Assembly: GCF_030813515.1 (NCBI RefSeq)
Contig: NZ_JAUSUK010000001.1
Coordinates: forward strand, 1,612,001-1,676,000
DNA from: Rhodopseudomonas julia
GTDB lineage: Bacteria > Pseudomonadota > Alphaproteobacteria > Rhizobiales > Afifellaceae
Direction: 5' to 3'
Length of the DNA: 64,000 nt
The notes beneath the pieces are model-generated. The model did no database searches, was not told the origin of the DNA, and saw only the letters and a program-made list of their open reading frames with translations. The first letter of the stretch is position 1; each line of letters begins with the position of its first letter. Positions 8,879 through 17,029 of the stretch are shown in pieces. Made by a program: the position numbers and the translations under genes.

Positions 8879-9907
8879 ATGCGCGCCAGACGAGAGGAAA
8901 CCAACGGGCAACGCGGTTCCAGGAGCCAATATGCTCTCGCCAACCAAATCCTGGATATCGTGCGAGATCGGCGGCTCGAAGAGGGAGATCGCCTGGCGGA
9001 GGTGGCGCTGGCGACGCAGCTCGGCGTGTCGCGGACGCCTGTGCGTGCGGCCCTCAGTCTTCTCGCCCAGGAAGAGATCGTGCGGGCGCGCCCGAACCAG
9101 GGATATGTCCTCCTCAAGGGCTGGACGGCCCTGAAGAGCACGATCCTGGCGGCGCCGAGCAGCAGCGACGACGAGCTTTATCTCGACCTCATTCGCGAGC
9201 GCCTGCAGGGCGAGATTCCCAACACCGTCACCCAGACGATGCTGCTCGACCGCTTCAAGACGAGCCGGGCCGTGCTTTTGCGCACTTTGTCGCGCATGGC
9301 TGAAGAAGGCATCGTCACCAAGAACAAGGGGCGCGGCTGGACCTTCCAGCCGGCGATCGACACCTCGGTGGCGCTGCGCAACAGCTATGATTTCCGCATC
9401 ATGGTGGAGCCCGCCGCGTTGATGCTGGAGACCTTCGAGATCGACATGGTGGCGCTCGATCGCGCTCGCGCCCGGCATCTGTGGCTCCTGGAGCAGGGCG
9501 AGACGCTGGCGCCGAGCAGCCTGGAACTGTTCGCCATCGACGCGCAGTTCCACGAGATGATGGCGGGTTTCTCCAACAACAGCTTCTTCGTGCAGGCGAT
9601 CCAGCACCAGAACCGGATGCGCCGGCTTCTGGAATATCAAGGCATTCAGCCCGTTCAACGAATTGTGACCTGGGTGAAGGAGCATATGGAGATCATGGAC
9701 GCGCTGTGCGCCAACGACCGCGAGCTTGCGGCGCGGCGGATGCGGGCGCATCTGGAAAACGCCTATGTGTCGACCATGAAACTGACCGCGGAAGCCCAGA
9801 AAACCGCGGCCGCCGCGCGCGCCAAGGCGAAGACCCGCGACCGGCAGAGCGCGCCGAGGCGGCGCGATCGCAGCGACATTTCGGCGGAGAACGATATCGC
9901 CGGATAA
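8879..9907 (+). CDS. GntR-family regulator with two winged-helix domains and an FCD ligand domain
   Basis: A 342-residue transcription factor. Residues about 14-78 form a GntR winged helix (L-x-E-G-D-x-L-x-E-x-x-L-A, GVSRTPVRAAL). Residues about 97-157 read as a second winged helix (FKTSRAVLLRTLSRMAEEGIV). Residues about 165-300 are an all-helical FCD domain that keeps the metal/ligand set D221, H225, H269 and H291. FCD regulators usually sense organic acids or amino acids. The start at 8879 has GGGGGAGA immediately upstream. The C-terminal 40 residues are Ala/Lys/Arg-rich and probably disordered. A MarR regulator follows, and no catabolic target is adjacent, so the ligand is unknown. Confidence 0.85.
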   Translation: MRARREETNGQRGSRSQYALANQILDIVRDRRLEEGDRLAEVALATQLGVSRTPVRAALSLLAQEEIVRARPNQGYVLLKGWTALKSTILAAPSSSDDELYLDLIRERLQGEIPNTVTQTMLLDRFKTSRAVLLRTLSRMAEEGIVTKNKGRGWTFQPAIDTSVALRNSYDFRIMVEPAALMLETFEIDMVALDRARARHLWLLEQGETLAPSSLELFAIDAQFHEMMAGFSNNSFFVQAIQHQNRMRRLLEYQGIQPVQRIVTWVKEHMEIMDALCANDRELAARRMRAHLENAYVSTMKLTAEAQKTAAAARAKAKTRDRQSAPRRRDRSDISAENDIAG

Positions 9908-9990
9908 GAGGGGCGGCGCTCCTCGTTCGGCGATTTTTTCACTGACCCTGCGGAACGCGCGACAAATGCGCGTTTCCTGCAAGCTGGAGC

Positions 9991-10016
9991 GGAACCAGCC
10001 ACCGACTGCCGTGTTT
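9991..10016 (+). promoter_or_regulatory. Candidate EcfG-type (general stress) promoter
   Basis: GGAAC at 9991-9995 is followed after 16 bases by TGTT at 10012-10015. This is close to the GGAAC-N16/17-CGTT consensus known for EcfG-dependent promoters in alphaproteobacteria. It lies about 70 bases upstream of the MarR start and so upstream of the nepR gene behind it. It is the only such match I found in the intergenic regions of the stress locus. One mismatch in the -10 element keeps confidence low. Confidence 0.35.
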
Positions 10017-10083
10017 CCTGCCACCGAATGCACTGACGCGCTTGAAGAAATCGGCGCGTCAACGAGGAGGAAGGGATACGCTC

Positions 10084-10617
10084 TTGGTCCAGGACACACT
10101 GCTTTACAAACTCTCGCAGGCCGGGAAGGCCCAGCGCGTTTTCGTGGCGGCGAAATTGCGCGAGATCGATCTGCATCCGGGCCAGGACGGCGTGTTGATG
10201 CTGCTCAAGGAAAAAGGTGCGATGTGCCTTTCCGATGTCGGGCTCCTGCTCGCCATCCAGCCGCCGACGGTCACGAAGATGACGGTGCGTCTGGAGCGAA
10301 ACGGCTATATCTGCCGGCGGACGGCTCCGCAGGATCAGCGCAAATGCATGATCGAACTCACGGAGAAGGGTGAGGAGAAGGTCGCCGAGATCGAGGCGCT
10401 GTGGCAGCGCGCCGACGCGGACGTGATGCAGTCCGTCTCGCCGACGATGCGGGCGTTCCTCGATGAAGCGCTCGCCGATCTGGAGGCGAGCCTTTACCGC
10501 AAGGCCGGGCGCTGGAAGGCGCCGAACAATCCGGTTCGCAAAACCGCTGCCAACACGACCTCTTCGGGGGCGGGAGCGGGCGTGCGCGGCGATTCAAATG
10601 TCGTTTCCGTGCGGTAG
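10084..10617 (+). CDS. MarR-family transcriptional regulator
   Basis: A 177-residue dimeric winged-helix regulator. The DNA-binding core spans about residues 35-110: DGVLMLLKEKG, recognition region LAIQPPTVTKMTVRLERNGYI, and wing RRTAPQDQRKCMIELTEKG. The DxR wing motif is present as QDQRK. MarR proteins typically repress efflux or catabolic genes until a phenolic or oxidant ligand binds. Translation probably begins at the TTG at 10084, which follows GAGGAGGAAGGG with good spacing; the frame opens with another TTG at 10042 that has no such site. It lies 70 bases upstream of nepR in the same direction, so the two may be cotranscribed and regulator levels may respond to stress. Confidence 0.85.
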   Translation: MVQDTLLYKLSQAGKAQRVFVAAKLREIDLHPGQDGVLMLLKEKGAMCLSDVGLLLAIQPPTVTKMTVRLERNGYICRRTAPQDQRKCMIELTEKGEEKVAEIEALWQRADADVMQSVSPTMRAFLDEALADLEASLYRKAGRWKAPNNPVRKTAANTTSSGAGAGVRGDSNVVSVR

Positions 10618-10687
10618 TCGCCCGTTTGACAGAGGACCAGCGGTCGAGCAAACATCGCCGGCCAAGCGCTGGTTCAAGGCAGTTGAG

Positions 10688-10945
10688 ATGATCAGACCGC
10701 GAGCTCAATCCGGCGGCAAGCCCATGGAATCTTCGCCCAACCTCGTGCAGGACGACAGCGACCTGCAAAGGCAGCTCGCGAAGCTCGGCGAGGAAGTCTT
10801 GACCGAGGACGTGCCGGAGCGCCTGCTTCAGGCGCTCACCGGCGCGGTGCAGACGCCGGAAGAGCTTTCTGGCGCGGCAGCCGGAGAGCGGACGGCTGTT
10901 TCATCCGAGCTTTCTCCTTTCACGAAGACGAAACGCGACGATTGA
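10688..10945 (+). CDS. nepR: NepR-like anti-sigma factor of the general stress response
   Basis: An 85-residue protein (73 from the second ATG at 10724). The region DLQRQLAKLGEEVLTEDVPE followed by RLLQALTGAV fits the NepR core: an amphipathic helix, an E-x-VP turn, and a second helix ending in LL/AL. NepR binds and sequesters the sigma factor EcfG; phosphorylated PhyR binds NepR and releases EcfG. The tail beyond residue 50 is acidic and low-complexity, as in the family. The assignment rests on this short motif and on the neighbours ecfG, phyR and an HWE kinase. Oddly, it is convergent with ecfG, whereas nepR and ecfG normally form one operon. The start codon is uncertain. Confidence 0.75.
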   Translation: MIRPRAQSGGKPMESSPNLVQDDSDLQRQLAKLGEEVLTEDVPERLLQALTGAVQTPEELSGAAAGERTAVSSELSPFTKTKRDD

Positions 10946-11046
10946 ACGCCTGAGGCGCGTTGTCGGCGGCTGTTCGGCGGAGAGGCCACGTGACGGCCGT
11001 GTGCCGACGTCTCCTGCCCGGGTTCTGCGGCTCGCTCGAGACGGGC

Positions 11047-11670
11047 TCACCCGCCTTTCAGGCGGTTTGCGGCCTCGGTGCCGCCAGTTTCCTCGGTTGC
11101 CGTCAATCCCGCGTCGTCCGTGTTTGCCTGGCCCAGGAGCTCCGTGAGACGGGCGCGGGCACGCGAAACGCGCGAGCGCACCGTGCCGATCGGGATATCG
11201 AGCATCTCGCCCGCTTCCTCGTAGCCGACACCTTCGACGGCGGTCAAAAGCAGGATCTCGCGATGCTCCGGCGAGAGGTGGGCGAAGGCATGGCGCACCT
11301 CCTGGAGAGCGACGGCCGCTTCCTGGCCGGGCTTGCTGTGCGTGCTCGCCTCATGCGTCAGATCCTCTTCCACTCGCCGCCGGTTGGCGCTCTTGCGCAG
11401 ATCGTTCTTGTAGATGTTGCGCAGGATGGTGAAGAGCCAGGCTTTCAGATTGGTGCCGTCTTCGTAACGGTCCAGGGAGGCGACGGCGCGCACCAGACAT
11501 TCCTGCACGAGATCGTCCGCCCATTCCGGGTTCTGAACGAGATACCTGGCAAAACGGCGCAGATGCGGGATGAACGCGGCGATCTCGCGACGGACCGCAT
11601 CCTTCCGGTCGTCACCGGTCGTCATCGCAGCGTTTGCCTGCTCTCTTCCCCGACGGGCCATTTTGCGCAA
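11047..11670 (-). CDS. ecfG: EcfG-type ECF sigma factor (general stress response)
   Basis: A 207-residue sigma factor. Region 2 spans about residues 30-95, with ADDLVQECLVRAVASLDRY and the NLKAWLFTILRNIYKND -10 recognition helix. Region 4 spans about 120-175, with LSPEHREILLLTAVEGVGYEEAG and IPIGTVRSRVSRARARL. It directs RNA polymerase to GGAAC-type stress promoters and is held by NepR when unstressed. The frame begins at a TTG at 11670 with GAGGGG upstream; an ATG three codons in is the alternative. It is divergent from phyR across 200 bases and convergent with nepR. I found no clear GGAAC motif for autoregulation in that 200-base gap. Confidence 0.9.
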   Translation of the reverse strand: MRKMARRGREQANAAMTTGDDRKDAVRREIAAFIPHLRRFARYLVQNPEWADDLVQECLVRAVASLDRYEDGTNLKAWLFTILRNIYKNDLRKSANRRRVEEDLTHEASTHSKPGQEAAVALQEVRHAFAHLSPEHREILLLTAVEGVGYEEAGEMLDIPIGTVRSRVSRARARLTELLGQANTDDAGLTATEETGGTEAANRLKGG

Positions 11671-11871
11671 GAATCACCCCTCGGCCGCGAAGCCTGCCAT
11701 ATTTTGCCGGGCTTTCACGTCTAAGGTCGTTAGGCGGCTACAAGCTTTTGATGCCTGAAACCGCGTTTGGATACTAAGTTCGCTCAGGTTAATGCTGGCG
11801 CGGCTAGGTTCGTATAGGCTGATCCTTCGGGTTTCGGTTGGACGGACAGCTTTCGTCCGGATCGGGGGAAG

Positions 11872-12651
11872 ATGATGAACACGCAGGTCTCCGATGACGT
11901 GAAACACGCGGTGGCTCGTCTTCGCCGCTACGCCTTCTGCCTGTTCGGCTCGTTGCCGCAGGCCGATGAGGTGATCGAACGCTGTCTGCGGCGGTTCGAT
12001 CCGGTGCGCCTTGCGGGAAACCGAGATCCGCTCATCACCCTCTTCCGACATTTCCACGAAGTCGGCGCCTCCGAGATCTCGCCGATGTGGGTGAGCAACG
12101 GCCGTGCCATCGGACAGGAAGTGCTGCATGGCGGTCTCCTGCGTTTGCCGCTCAAAGAACGCGAAGCCGTCGCCTTGCGGGCCGTGTGCGGCTTTCGTGC
12201 TGACGAGGTGGCGACGATCCTCGGCGTCAGCCCGGAGAGGGCGCAAAGTCTCGTCGACGACGGCTACCGGATGCTCGCCTCGCCGACCTTGTCGGCGCTG
12301 ATCATCGAGGATGAGCCGCTTCTTGCGAGCGACATTTCCGGGATCGTCTCGGGCATGGGCATCGAGGTCATCGGCATGGCGAGCAGGGAGAGCGAGGCGG
12401 TCTTCAAGGCTGCGGAGAAGCGGCCGCATCTCATCCTCGCCGATGTCCGTCTCGCCGAGGGCAACGGGCTCAACGCCGTCAATACCATCCGCCGCTTTCA
12501 CGAAGCGCGGGTCATGTACCTGACGGCTTTCCCGGGCGAAGTCCTGCGCTCGGTCGGGGAGCGCGATGCTCTGATCGTGCGCAAGCCGTTCGAGCGTGTC
12601 GCCGTCGAAGCCGCCGTGCGTCAGCTCGCCGGACTTGAAATGGTGTCCTGA
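11872..12651 (+). CDS. phyR: PhyR-type anti-anti-sigma response regulator
   Basis: A 259-residue protein of the expected PhyR length and order. Residues 1-135 form a sigma-like domain that mimics region 2 and region 4 of EcfG (region 4-like segment RLPLKEREAVALRAVCGF). Residues 140-257 form a receiver domain with the acidic pair E146/D147, phosphoacceptor D191, T218 and K238. On phosphorylation the sigma-like domain opens and captures NepR, freeing EcfG. A GGGGGAAG ribosome-binding site precedes ATG ATG; either may be used. It diverges from ecfG and converges on the kinase gene, so kinase, regulator and sigma factor sit together. Confidence 0.95.
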   Translation: MMNTQVSDDVKHAVARLRRYAFCLFGSLPQADEVIERCLRRFDPVRLAGNRDPLITLFRHFHEVGASEISPMWVSNGRAIGQEVLHGGLLRLPLKEREAVALRAVCGFRADEVATILGVSPERAQSLVDDGYRMLASPTLSALIIEDEPLLASDISGIVSGMGIEVIGMASRESEAVFKAAEKRPHLILADVRLAEGNGLNAVNTIRRFHEARVMYLTAFPGEVLRSVGERDALIVRKPFERVAVEAAVRQLAGLEMVS

Positions 12652-12715
12652 GGCTGCGGCCCGAGAGCCGCCGCGCGCTCCGGGCTCTGGTCGGTGTTCG
12701 CCGGGCATCGGCCGC

Positions 12716-15187
12716 TCACGCCGGTGCGAAGCGTTCGAGCGGGCTCGACATCAACAGCCGCACGATTTCCACGAGTGCTCTCTGGTCGATCGGCTTCGGC
12801 AGATAAGGCGCATCGGCCAATTCCGGCTCAAGAAGATCCTGAGGCCTGTAGGCACTGGCGATGACATAGGGCACGCCCTTGCGGCGCAGGTCGCGCGCCA
12901 CTTCGGTTGAAATCTCGTCCTGAAGATTGAGATCAAGGAGGGCGACCGCGAAGGTCTTCTCCGCCACCATGCGGCGCGCCTCCGCGACATCGGCGGCTAT
13001 CCCGACGACCGGCCAGCCGGCCGCTTCCACGGCTTCCTGCATGACGGAGGCGAGGAGGGGGGAATCCTCCACGATCAAGACCGCGCCTTTCGGCAGCGCC
13101 GGATCTGCTTTCGGCTTGCCGTTCTGTCGCCCGCGGGCCGCAGCCGGCAGGTCGTGCCGCGGCGCCTCCTTCATCTGCGGTATGCGGAAGGCACACAGAA
13201 CCCCTTGCGAGCGAAATTCCAAGCGCACCTTTTCGTGCAGCTCTGTCTCCATCATGGAGCGGATCACGAACGTGCCGAAGCCCTCATTGGCGGGAGGCTG
13301 CAGTGCCTCCGGGGCGGTCTCGTCCCACGTGAACAGATGACCATCGCGCAGGTCGTCGCGTTCCCAGGTAATCTTCAGATGCCCTCCCGGCGCCGAGAGC
13401 GCCCCGAAGCGGGCGGCATTGGCCGCGAGTTCGTGCAGGCTCAAGGCGAGGCTTTGCGTGAGCCGCGGGGGCAGCATCACATCGGGTCCGTCGATCTGGA
13501 GGCGGACGTTGGCGCGCCCACCCACCGCCCGCAATGCGCCCTCGACAAGATCGCGCAAAAGCGTCCCGCTCCAGCCGGAGCGGCTCAAGAGTTCATGCGC
13601 ATCTGCGAGCGCCTGGATGCGCCCCCGCAGGGAGCGAATGAAGGAATCGATGGAATGCGTCTCGCTGCGGCTTTGCGTGGCGATGGCGCTGATATTGGCG
13701 AGCATGTTCTTCACTCGGTGGTCGAGCTCGGCCAGAAGCACGGTCTGGCGCCGCTGCACCTCGAGGAGCTCGCTCACATCAGAGGCGAAACCGAAGAGGC
13801 GGCTGGGGCGCCTGTCCTTGTCGAAGATGAGATAGGCGCGGTCCCAGACATCGATCCAATGACCGTCCGCATGGCGGACGCGATAGGTCGCTTCGAAGCT
13901 GTCGCGTTCGCCTTCTTGCAGCTCGGCGTCGAGGCGACGCAGCCTGTCGCGATCGTCGGGATGGACGCGCTCGAGCCACCAGGGCAGGAACGAATTCCCG
14001 CCATGGCTCTCGCCCACGAGCCTTTCCAGGCCCTCGCTCGCCGTCACAAGGCCGGTCGTCATGTCGCGCTCGTAGACGACGCCGGCGACGGCGCGCAGCG
14101 AGAGGCGATAACGAGCGGCATTGTCGGCCAGCTCGGCCTGGGCCTTCTTGGGGGCGCTGATGTCGTAATTGACGCCGTAGGCGCGGGTGCCCTGATCGCT
14201 GCGATGACATTCGGCGGCGGCCGCGAGCCAGCGGATCTCGCCATCCGGGCGGGTGATGCGGAATTCGATCGATAGCGGTCGGCCATCCTCGATCAGGGCC
14301 GAAAGCTCGCGAGACACGCGCTCGCGATCGGCGGGATGAACGAAGCCGATGGCTTCCTCATGGGGGAGCGGGCGGTCTCGTTCCTGAACGCCGAAGATCT
14401 CGAAGGTGGTTTCGTCCCAATAGGAAAGACCCTCTTCCTTGTGCCAGACCCAGGTGCCGATATGGGCGCTGTCGAGCGCCAGACGAAGCCGCCGTTCCTG
14501 CGCCTGCAATCTGGTTTCGGCGCGCTGCCGCTCGATCGCCACGGCCAGGATGTTGGCGACGGCCTGCACGAAGCCGATATCCTCGGCGACGAAGCGCTCG
14601 ATCTCGCAGGCATGCACGCCGAGCGCGCCCCAGGGATTGTCCTTCTTGCCGATGAGGACGGTCACGCCGCTCTTGATGCCGTGTTCGAGAAAAACGCCGT
14701 CCTGGGCGAAACGTGGTTCTTGGGCGATATCGCCCGTGACCACGGGCTGTCCTGAGCTCAAAGCGAAGGACGCCTTGGAGCCGGCGCGTGCGCTGACGAG
14801 ATGCGTTCCGACGAGGCCCGCACGCCAGCCGGAGCCGGCGGTCAGAAGGAAGTTCTCGCCATCGGGAAGAAGTCGCAAAATTGCGGTATGGTCGCAGCCG
14901 AGCGCCTTGCCGACACCGGCGACCGCCTCGTCCAACAGCTGGTCGATCGGAGCGCCGGCGAGCGCGTGATTGCTGAGGGCGGCGACGAGGGCCTGCTGCT
15001 CTTCACGACGCAACAGGCGGGCTCCGGCGTCTTCCTCATCCGCCTGGGAGGGGCGCCGGCCTTCGCCCAGAGCCGCGAGGCGCGCCTTCAATTCGGCGTT
15101 CTCTCGCTTCAGGTCTTCAAGACGATCCGCCGCCGGCGATCTCAGGTTTTCTTTGTGCATTCCCAACCGCTTCTGACGGCGGAGCAT
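12716..15187 (-). CDS. Hybrid HWE-family histidine kinase (GAF-PAS-PAS-HWE-receiver)
   Basis: An 823-residue soluble kinase with no membrane segment. After an N-terminal coiled coil (residues 15-45) come a GAF domain (about 70-230), two PAS domains (about 230-350 and 360-480, each ending in a PAC-like segment), the HWE dimerisation and catalytic module (about 490-675) and a C-terminal receiver (about 700-815). The phosphorylated histidine is in LLAELDHRVKNMLANI. The N-box is LHELAANAARFGAL, and the W-x-E pair of the family name is in ITWERD. The receiver carries VLIVEDSP and LLDLNLQ. Adjacency to phyR makes it the probable PhyR kinase. A GCAGGAAGG site supports the ATG at 15187; the frame extends to 15271. 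Confidence 0.9.
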   Translation of the reverse strand: MLRRQKRLGMHKENLRSPAADRLEDLKRENAELKARLAALGEGRRPSQADEEDAGARLLRREEQQALVAALSNHALAGAPIDQLLDEAVAGVGKALGCDHTAILRLLPDGENFLLTAGSGWRAGLVGTHLVSARAGSKASFALSSGQPVVTGDIAQEPRFAQDGVFLEHGIKSGVTVLIGKKDNPWGALGVHACEIERFVAEDIGFVQAVANILAVAIERQRAETRLQAQERRLRLALDSAHIGTWVWHKEEGLSYWDETTFEIFGVQERDRPLPHEEAIGFVHPADRERVSRELSALIEDGRPLSIEFRITRPDGEIRWLAAAAECHRSDQGTRAYGVNYDISAPKKAQAELADNAARYRLSLRAVAGVVYERDMTTGLVTASEGLERLVGESHGGNSFLPWWLERVHPDDRDRLRRLDAELQEGERDSFEATYRVRHADGHWIDVWDRAYLIFDKDRRPSRLFGFASDVSELLEVQRRQTVLLAELDHRVKNMLANISAIATQSRSETHSIDSFIRSLRGRIQALADAHELLSRSGWSGTLLRDLVEGALRAVGGRANVRLQIDGPDVMLPPRLTQSLALSLHELAANAARFGALSAPGGHLKITWERDDLRDGHLFTWDETAPEALQPPANEGFGTFVIRSMMETELHEKVRLEFRSQGVLCAFRIPQMKEAPRHDLPAAARGRQNGKPKADPALPKGAVLIVEDSPLLASVMQEAVEAAGWPVVGIAADVAEARRMVAEKTFAVALLDLNLQDEISTEVARDLRRKGVPYVIASAYRPQDLLEPELADAPYLPKPIDQRALVEIVRLLMSSPLERFAPA

Positions 15188-15234
15188 CCGCTGCCTTCCT
15201 GCGGTGAACGGCCGATCCCCGTCGAGGGTTGCGG

Positions 15235-15262
15235 CGGGTCGGCGGAGATCTTCGCCGACCCG
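15235..15262 (-). terminator. Strong hairpin downstream of choX
   Basis: The 10-bp perfect stem CGGGTCGGCG / CGCCGACCCG has an 8-base loop and lies between the choX stop (15287) and the kinase start (15187), both on the minus strand. It lacks a T tract but could separate choX mRNA from the kinase gene. Confidence 0.5.
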
Positions 15263-15286
15263 GAATTTCATCTGGCAGCCGGGGCG

Positions 15287-16249
15287 TCAGCCGCCGATGC
15301 TTTCCTTTACGGCAGGCAGGCCATCCTCGCCGGAGAAGGTCTTCACCCCCTCAAGCCATGTGTCGAGGGTGTCGGGATGGGCCTGAAGCCACTCCTTGGC
15401 GGCCGTCCGGCCTTCCTTGTTGTCGTTTAGGATCGCGCCCATGATTTCGTTTTCCATCGGCAGCGTGAACTTCAGGTTCTTCAGGAGCTGGCCGACATTC
15501 GGGCATTCGTCGAGATAGCCTTGGCGGACATTCGTGTAGATGGTCGCGCCGCCGTAATCGGGGCCGAAGACATCATCACCGCCCGAGAGATATTTCATCT
15601 CGTAATTGGCGTTCATCGGATGCGGCTCCCAACCGAGGAAGACGATCGGCTTGTCGCGTTTGATGGCGCGGCCGACCTGGGCGAGCATGCCCTGCTCGGA
15701 GGATTCCACGAGCTCGAAATCGCCGAGGCCGAACTGGTCGTCCTCGATCATGCCGAGGATGAGGCGGTTGCCGTCATTGCCGGGTTCAATGCCGTAGATC
15801 TTGCCGTCGAGCTCGTCCTTGAACTTGGCGATGTCGTCAAAGCTCTTCAGGCCTTTGTCATAGGTGTAGGCGGGCACTGCGAGCGTGTATTTGGCGCCCG
15901 TGAGGTTGGCGGGCTCCAGCGTCTCCACCGAACCGTCCTCGCGATAGGGCGCGATGTCGGCCTCCATCGTCGGCATCCAATTGCCGAGAAAGACGTCGAT
16001 GTCCTTGTTCTTCAGCGACGCATAGGTGACCGGCACGGACAGGACTTTCACGTCCGGCTTGTAGCCGAGGCCTTCCAGCACCACCGAGGCAAGCGCCGTC
16101 GTCGCCGTGATATCGGTCCAGCCGACATCGGAAAAGCGCACCGTCTTGCAGGTATCGGGGGCGCCTTGCGAAAGCGCCGGGCCTGCAAGCGACAGGGCGA
16201 AGACGCCGCCGGATAGGGCGGCAAGAAGCTGTCGGGCGATGGGCGTCAT
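15287..16249 (-). CDS. choX: ChoX-type choline ABC transporter substrate-binding protein
   Basis: A 320-residue periplasmic protein. The signal peptide is MTPIARQLLAALSGGVFALS... cleaved near ALSQG. The mature protein has the choline-binder pattern: VRFSDVGWTDITATTALAS, the GYKPDVKVLSVPVTY strand, DVFLGNWMPTMEADI, and the GWEPHPMNANYEMKYL segment supplying aromatic cage residues around the quaternary ammonium. It resembles S. meliloti ChoX, which feeds choline to a ChoWV permease and ATPase. Those partner genes are not beside it, so it either works with a distant permease or is an orphan. It diverges from betI-betA across a region holding a BetI operator, so choline should induce both directions. 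Confidence 0.9.
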   Translation of the reverse strand: MTPIARQLLAALSGGVFALSLAGPALSQGAPDTCKTVRFSDVGWTDITATTALASVVLEGLGYKPDVKVLSVPVTYASLKNKDIDVFLGNWMPTMEADIAPYREDGSVETLEPANLTGAKYTLAVPAYTYDKGLKSFDDIAKFKDELDGKIYGIEPGNDGNRLILGMIEDDQFGLGDFELVESSEQGMLAQVGRAIKRDKPIVFLGWEPHPMNANYEMKYLSGGDDVFGPDYGGATIYTNVRQGYLDECPNVGQLLKNLKFTLPMENEIMGAILNDNKEGRTAAKEWLQAHPDTLDTWLEGVKTFSGEDGLPAVKESIGG

Positions 16250-16388
16250 TCGGTGTCTCCGTCTTGGTTTTTAATGTCGTGCCGCGTGGCGCAAGGCGCC
16301 ATGTCCCGCCGCTGCGGCGGGGCTGTCAGGCTGCCGGCGACGCGGCGGCGGCATCGAAACATCATCGCTGCGGAATGGCAATGTTTGC

Positions 16389-16408
16389 TTGATTGACTGA
16401 TCAATCAA
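16389..16408. promoter_or_regulatory. BetI operator
   Basis: TTGATTGA-CTGA-TCAATCAA is a perfect 8-bp inverted repeat with a 4-bp spacer. It closely matches the known BetI box (TTGATTG...CAATCAA). It lies 31 bases upstream of the betI start and 140 bases upstream of choX, in the divergent promoter region, so BetI probably represses itself, betA and choX until choline is present. Confidence 0.85.
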
Positions 16409-16438
16409 AAACCAGCAGAAGGGTGCCAGGAGACGACA

Positions 16439-17029
16439 ATGCCCCGCATCGGAATGGAACCCGTGCGCCGCAAGGCGCTGATCGACGCCGCCATCGAGGC
16501 CATCCATCAGGAAGGCATGGCGCATATCACCATGGGCACGATCGCCAAGCGGGCCGGCGTGTCGGCCGGGCTCGCGCATCATTATTTCGGCGGCAAGGAC
16601 AAGCTCCTGCTCGCCACCATGCGCCATCTCCTCTCCGAACTCGGCGAGGAGATGCAGAGATGCCTGAAAAACGCGGCGACGCCGCGAGCCCGCATCAGCG
16701 CCATCATCGCCGGAAATTTTTCGGCGGCCCAGTTTCGTCCGGCCGTCATTTCCGCCTGGCTCGCCTTCTACGAAGCGGCGCAGACGGAGCCCGAAGCGCG
16801 GCGTCTCCTGCGCGTCTATACGCGGCGGCTTGAAAGCAATCTCCTGCACGCGCTGCAGGAATTGGTGGCGCGCGAGGAGGCCGTGCGGATCGCGGAGACA
16901 GTCGCCTCGCTCATCGATGGGGTGTGGATCCGCCGTTCGCTGGCCGGCCCCGCCGATCCGGACGGCGCGGCCGCGCTCCTCGAAGACGCCGTCGATGCTC
17001 TTTTGTTGCGGAAACACCCTCATGCGTGA
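16439..17029 (+). CDS. betI: TetR-family choline-responsive repressor BetI
   Basis: A 196-residue repressor. The N-terminal helix-turn-helix, about residues 10-57, reads [44 protein letters not shown] and is nearly identical in pattern to known BetI proteins. The C-terminal helices form the choline/betaine aldehyde pocket and dimer interface. AGGAGA at 16428-16433 precedes the ATG. The gene overlaps betA by eight bases, so the two are cotranscribed. The operator palindrome lies directly upstream, consistent with autorepression. betB and betC are missing from this cluster. Confidence 0.94.
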   Translation: MPRIGMEPVRRKALIDAAIEAIHQEGMAHITMGTIAKRAGVSAGLAHHYFGGKDKLLLATMRHLLSELGEEMQRCLKNAATPRARISAIIAGNFSAAQFRPAVISAWLAFYEAAQTEPEARRLLRVYTRRLESNLLHALQELVAREEAVRIAETVASLIDGVWIRRSLAGPADPDGAAALLEDAVDALLLRKHPHA

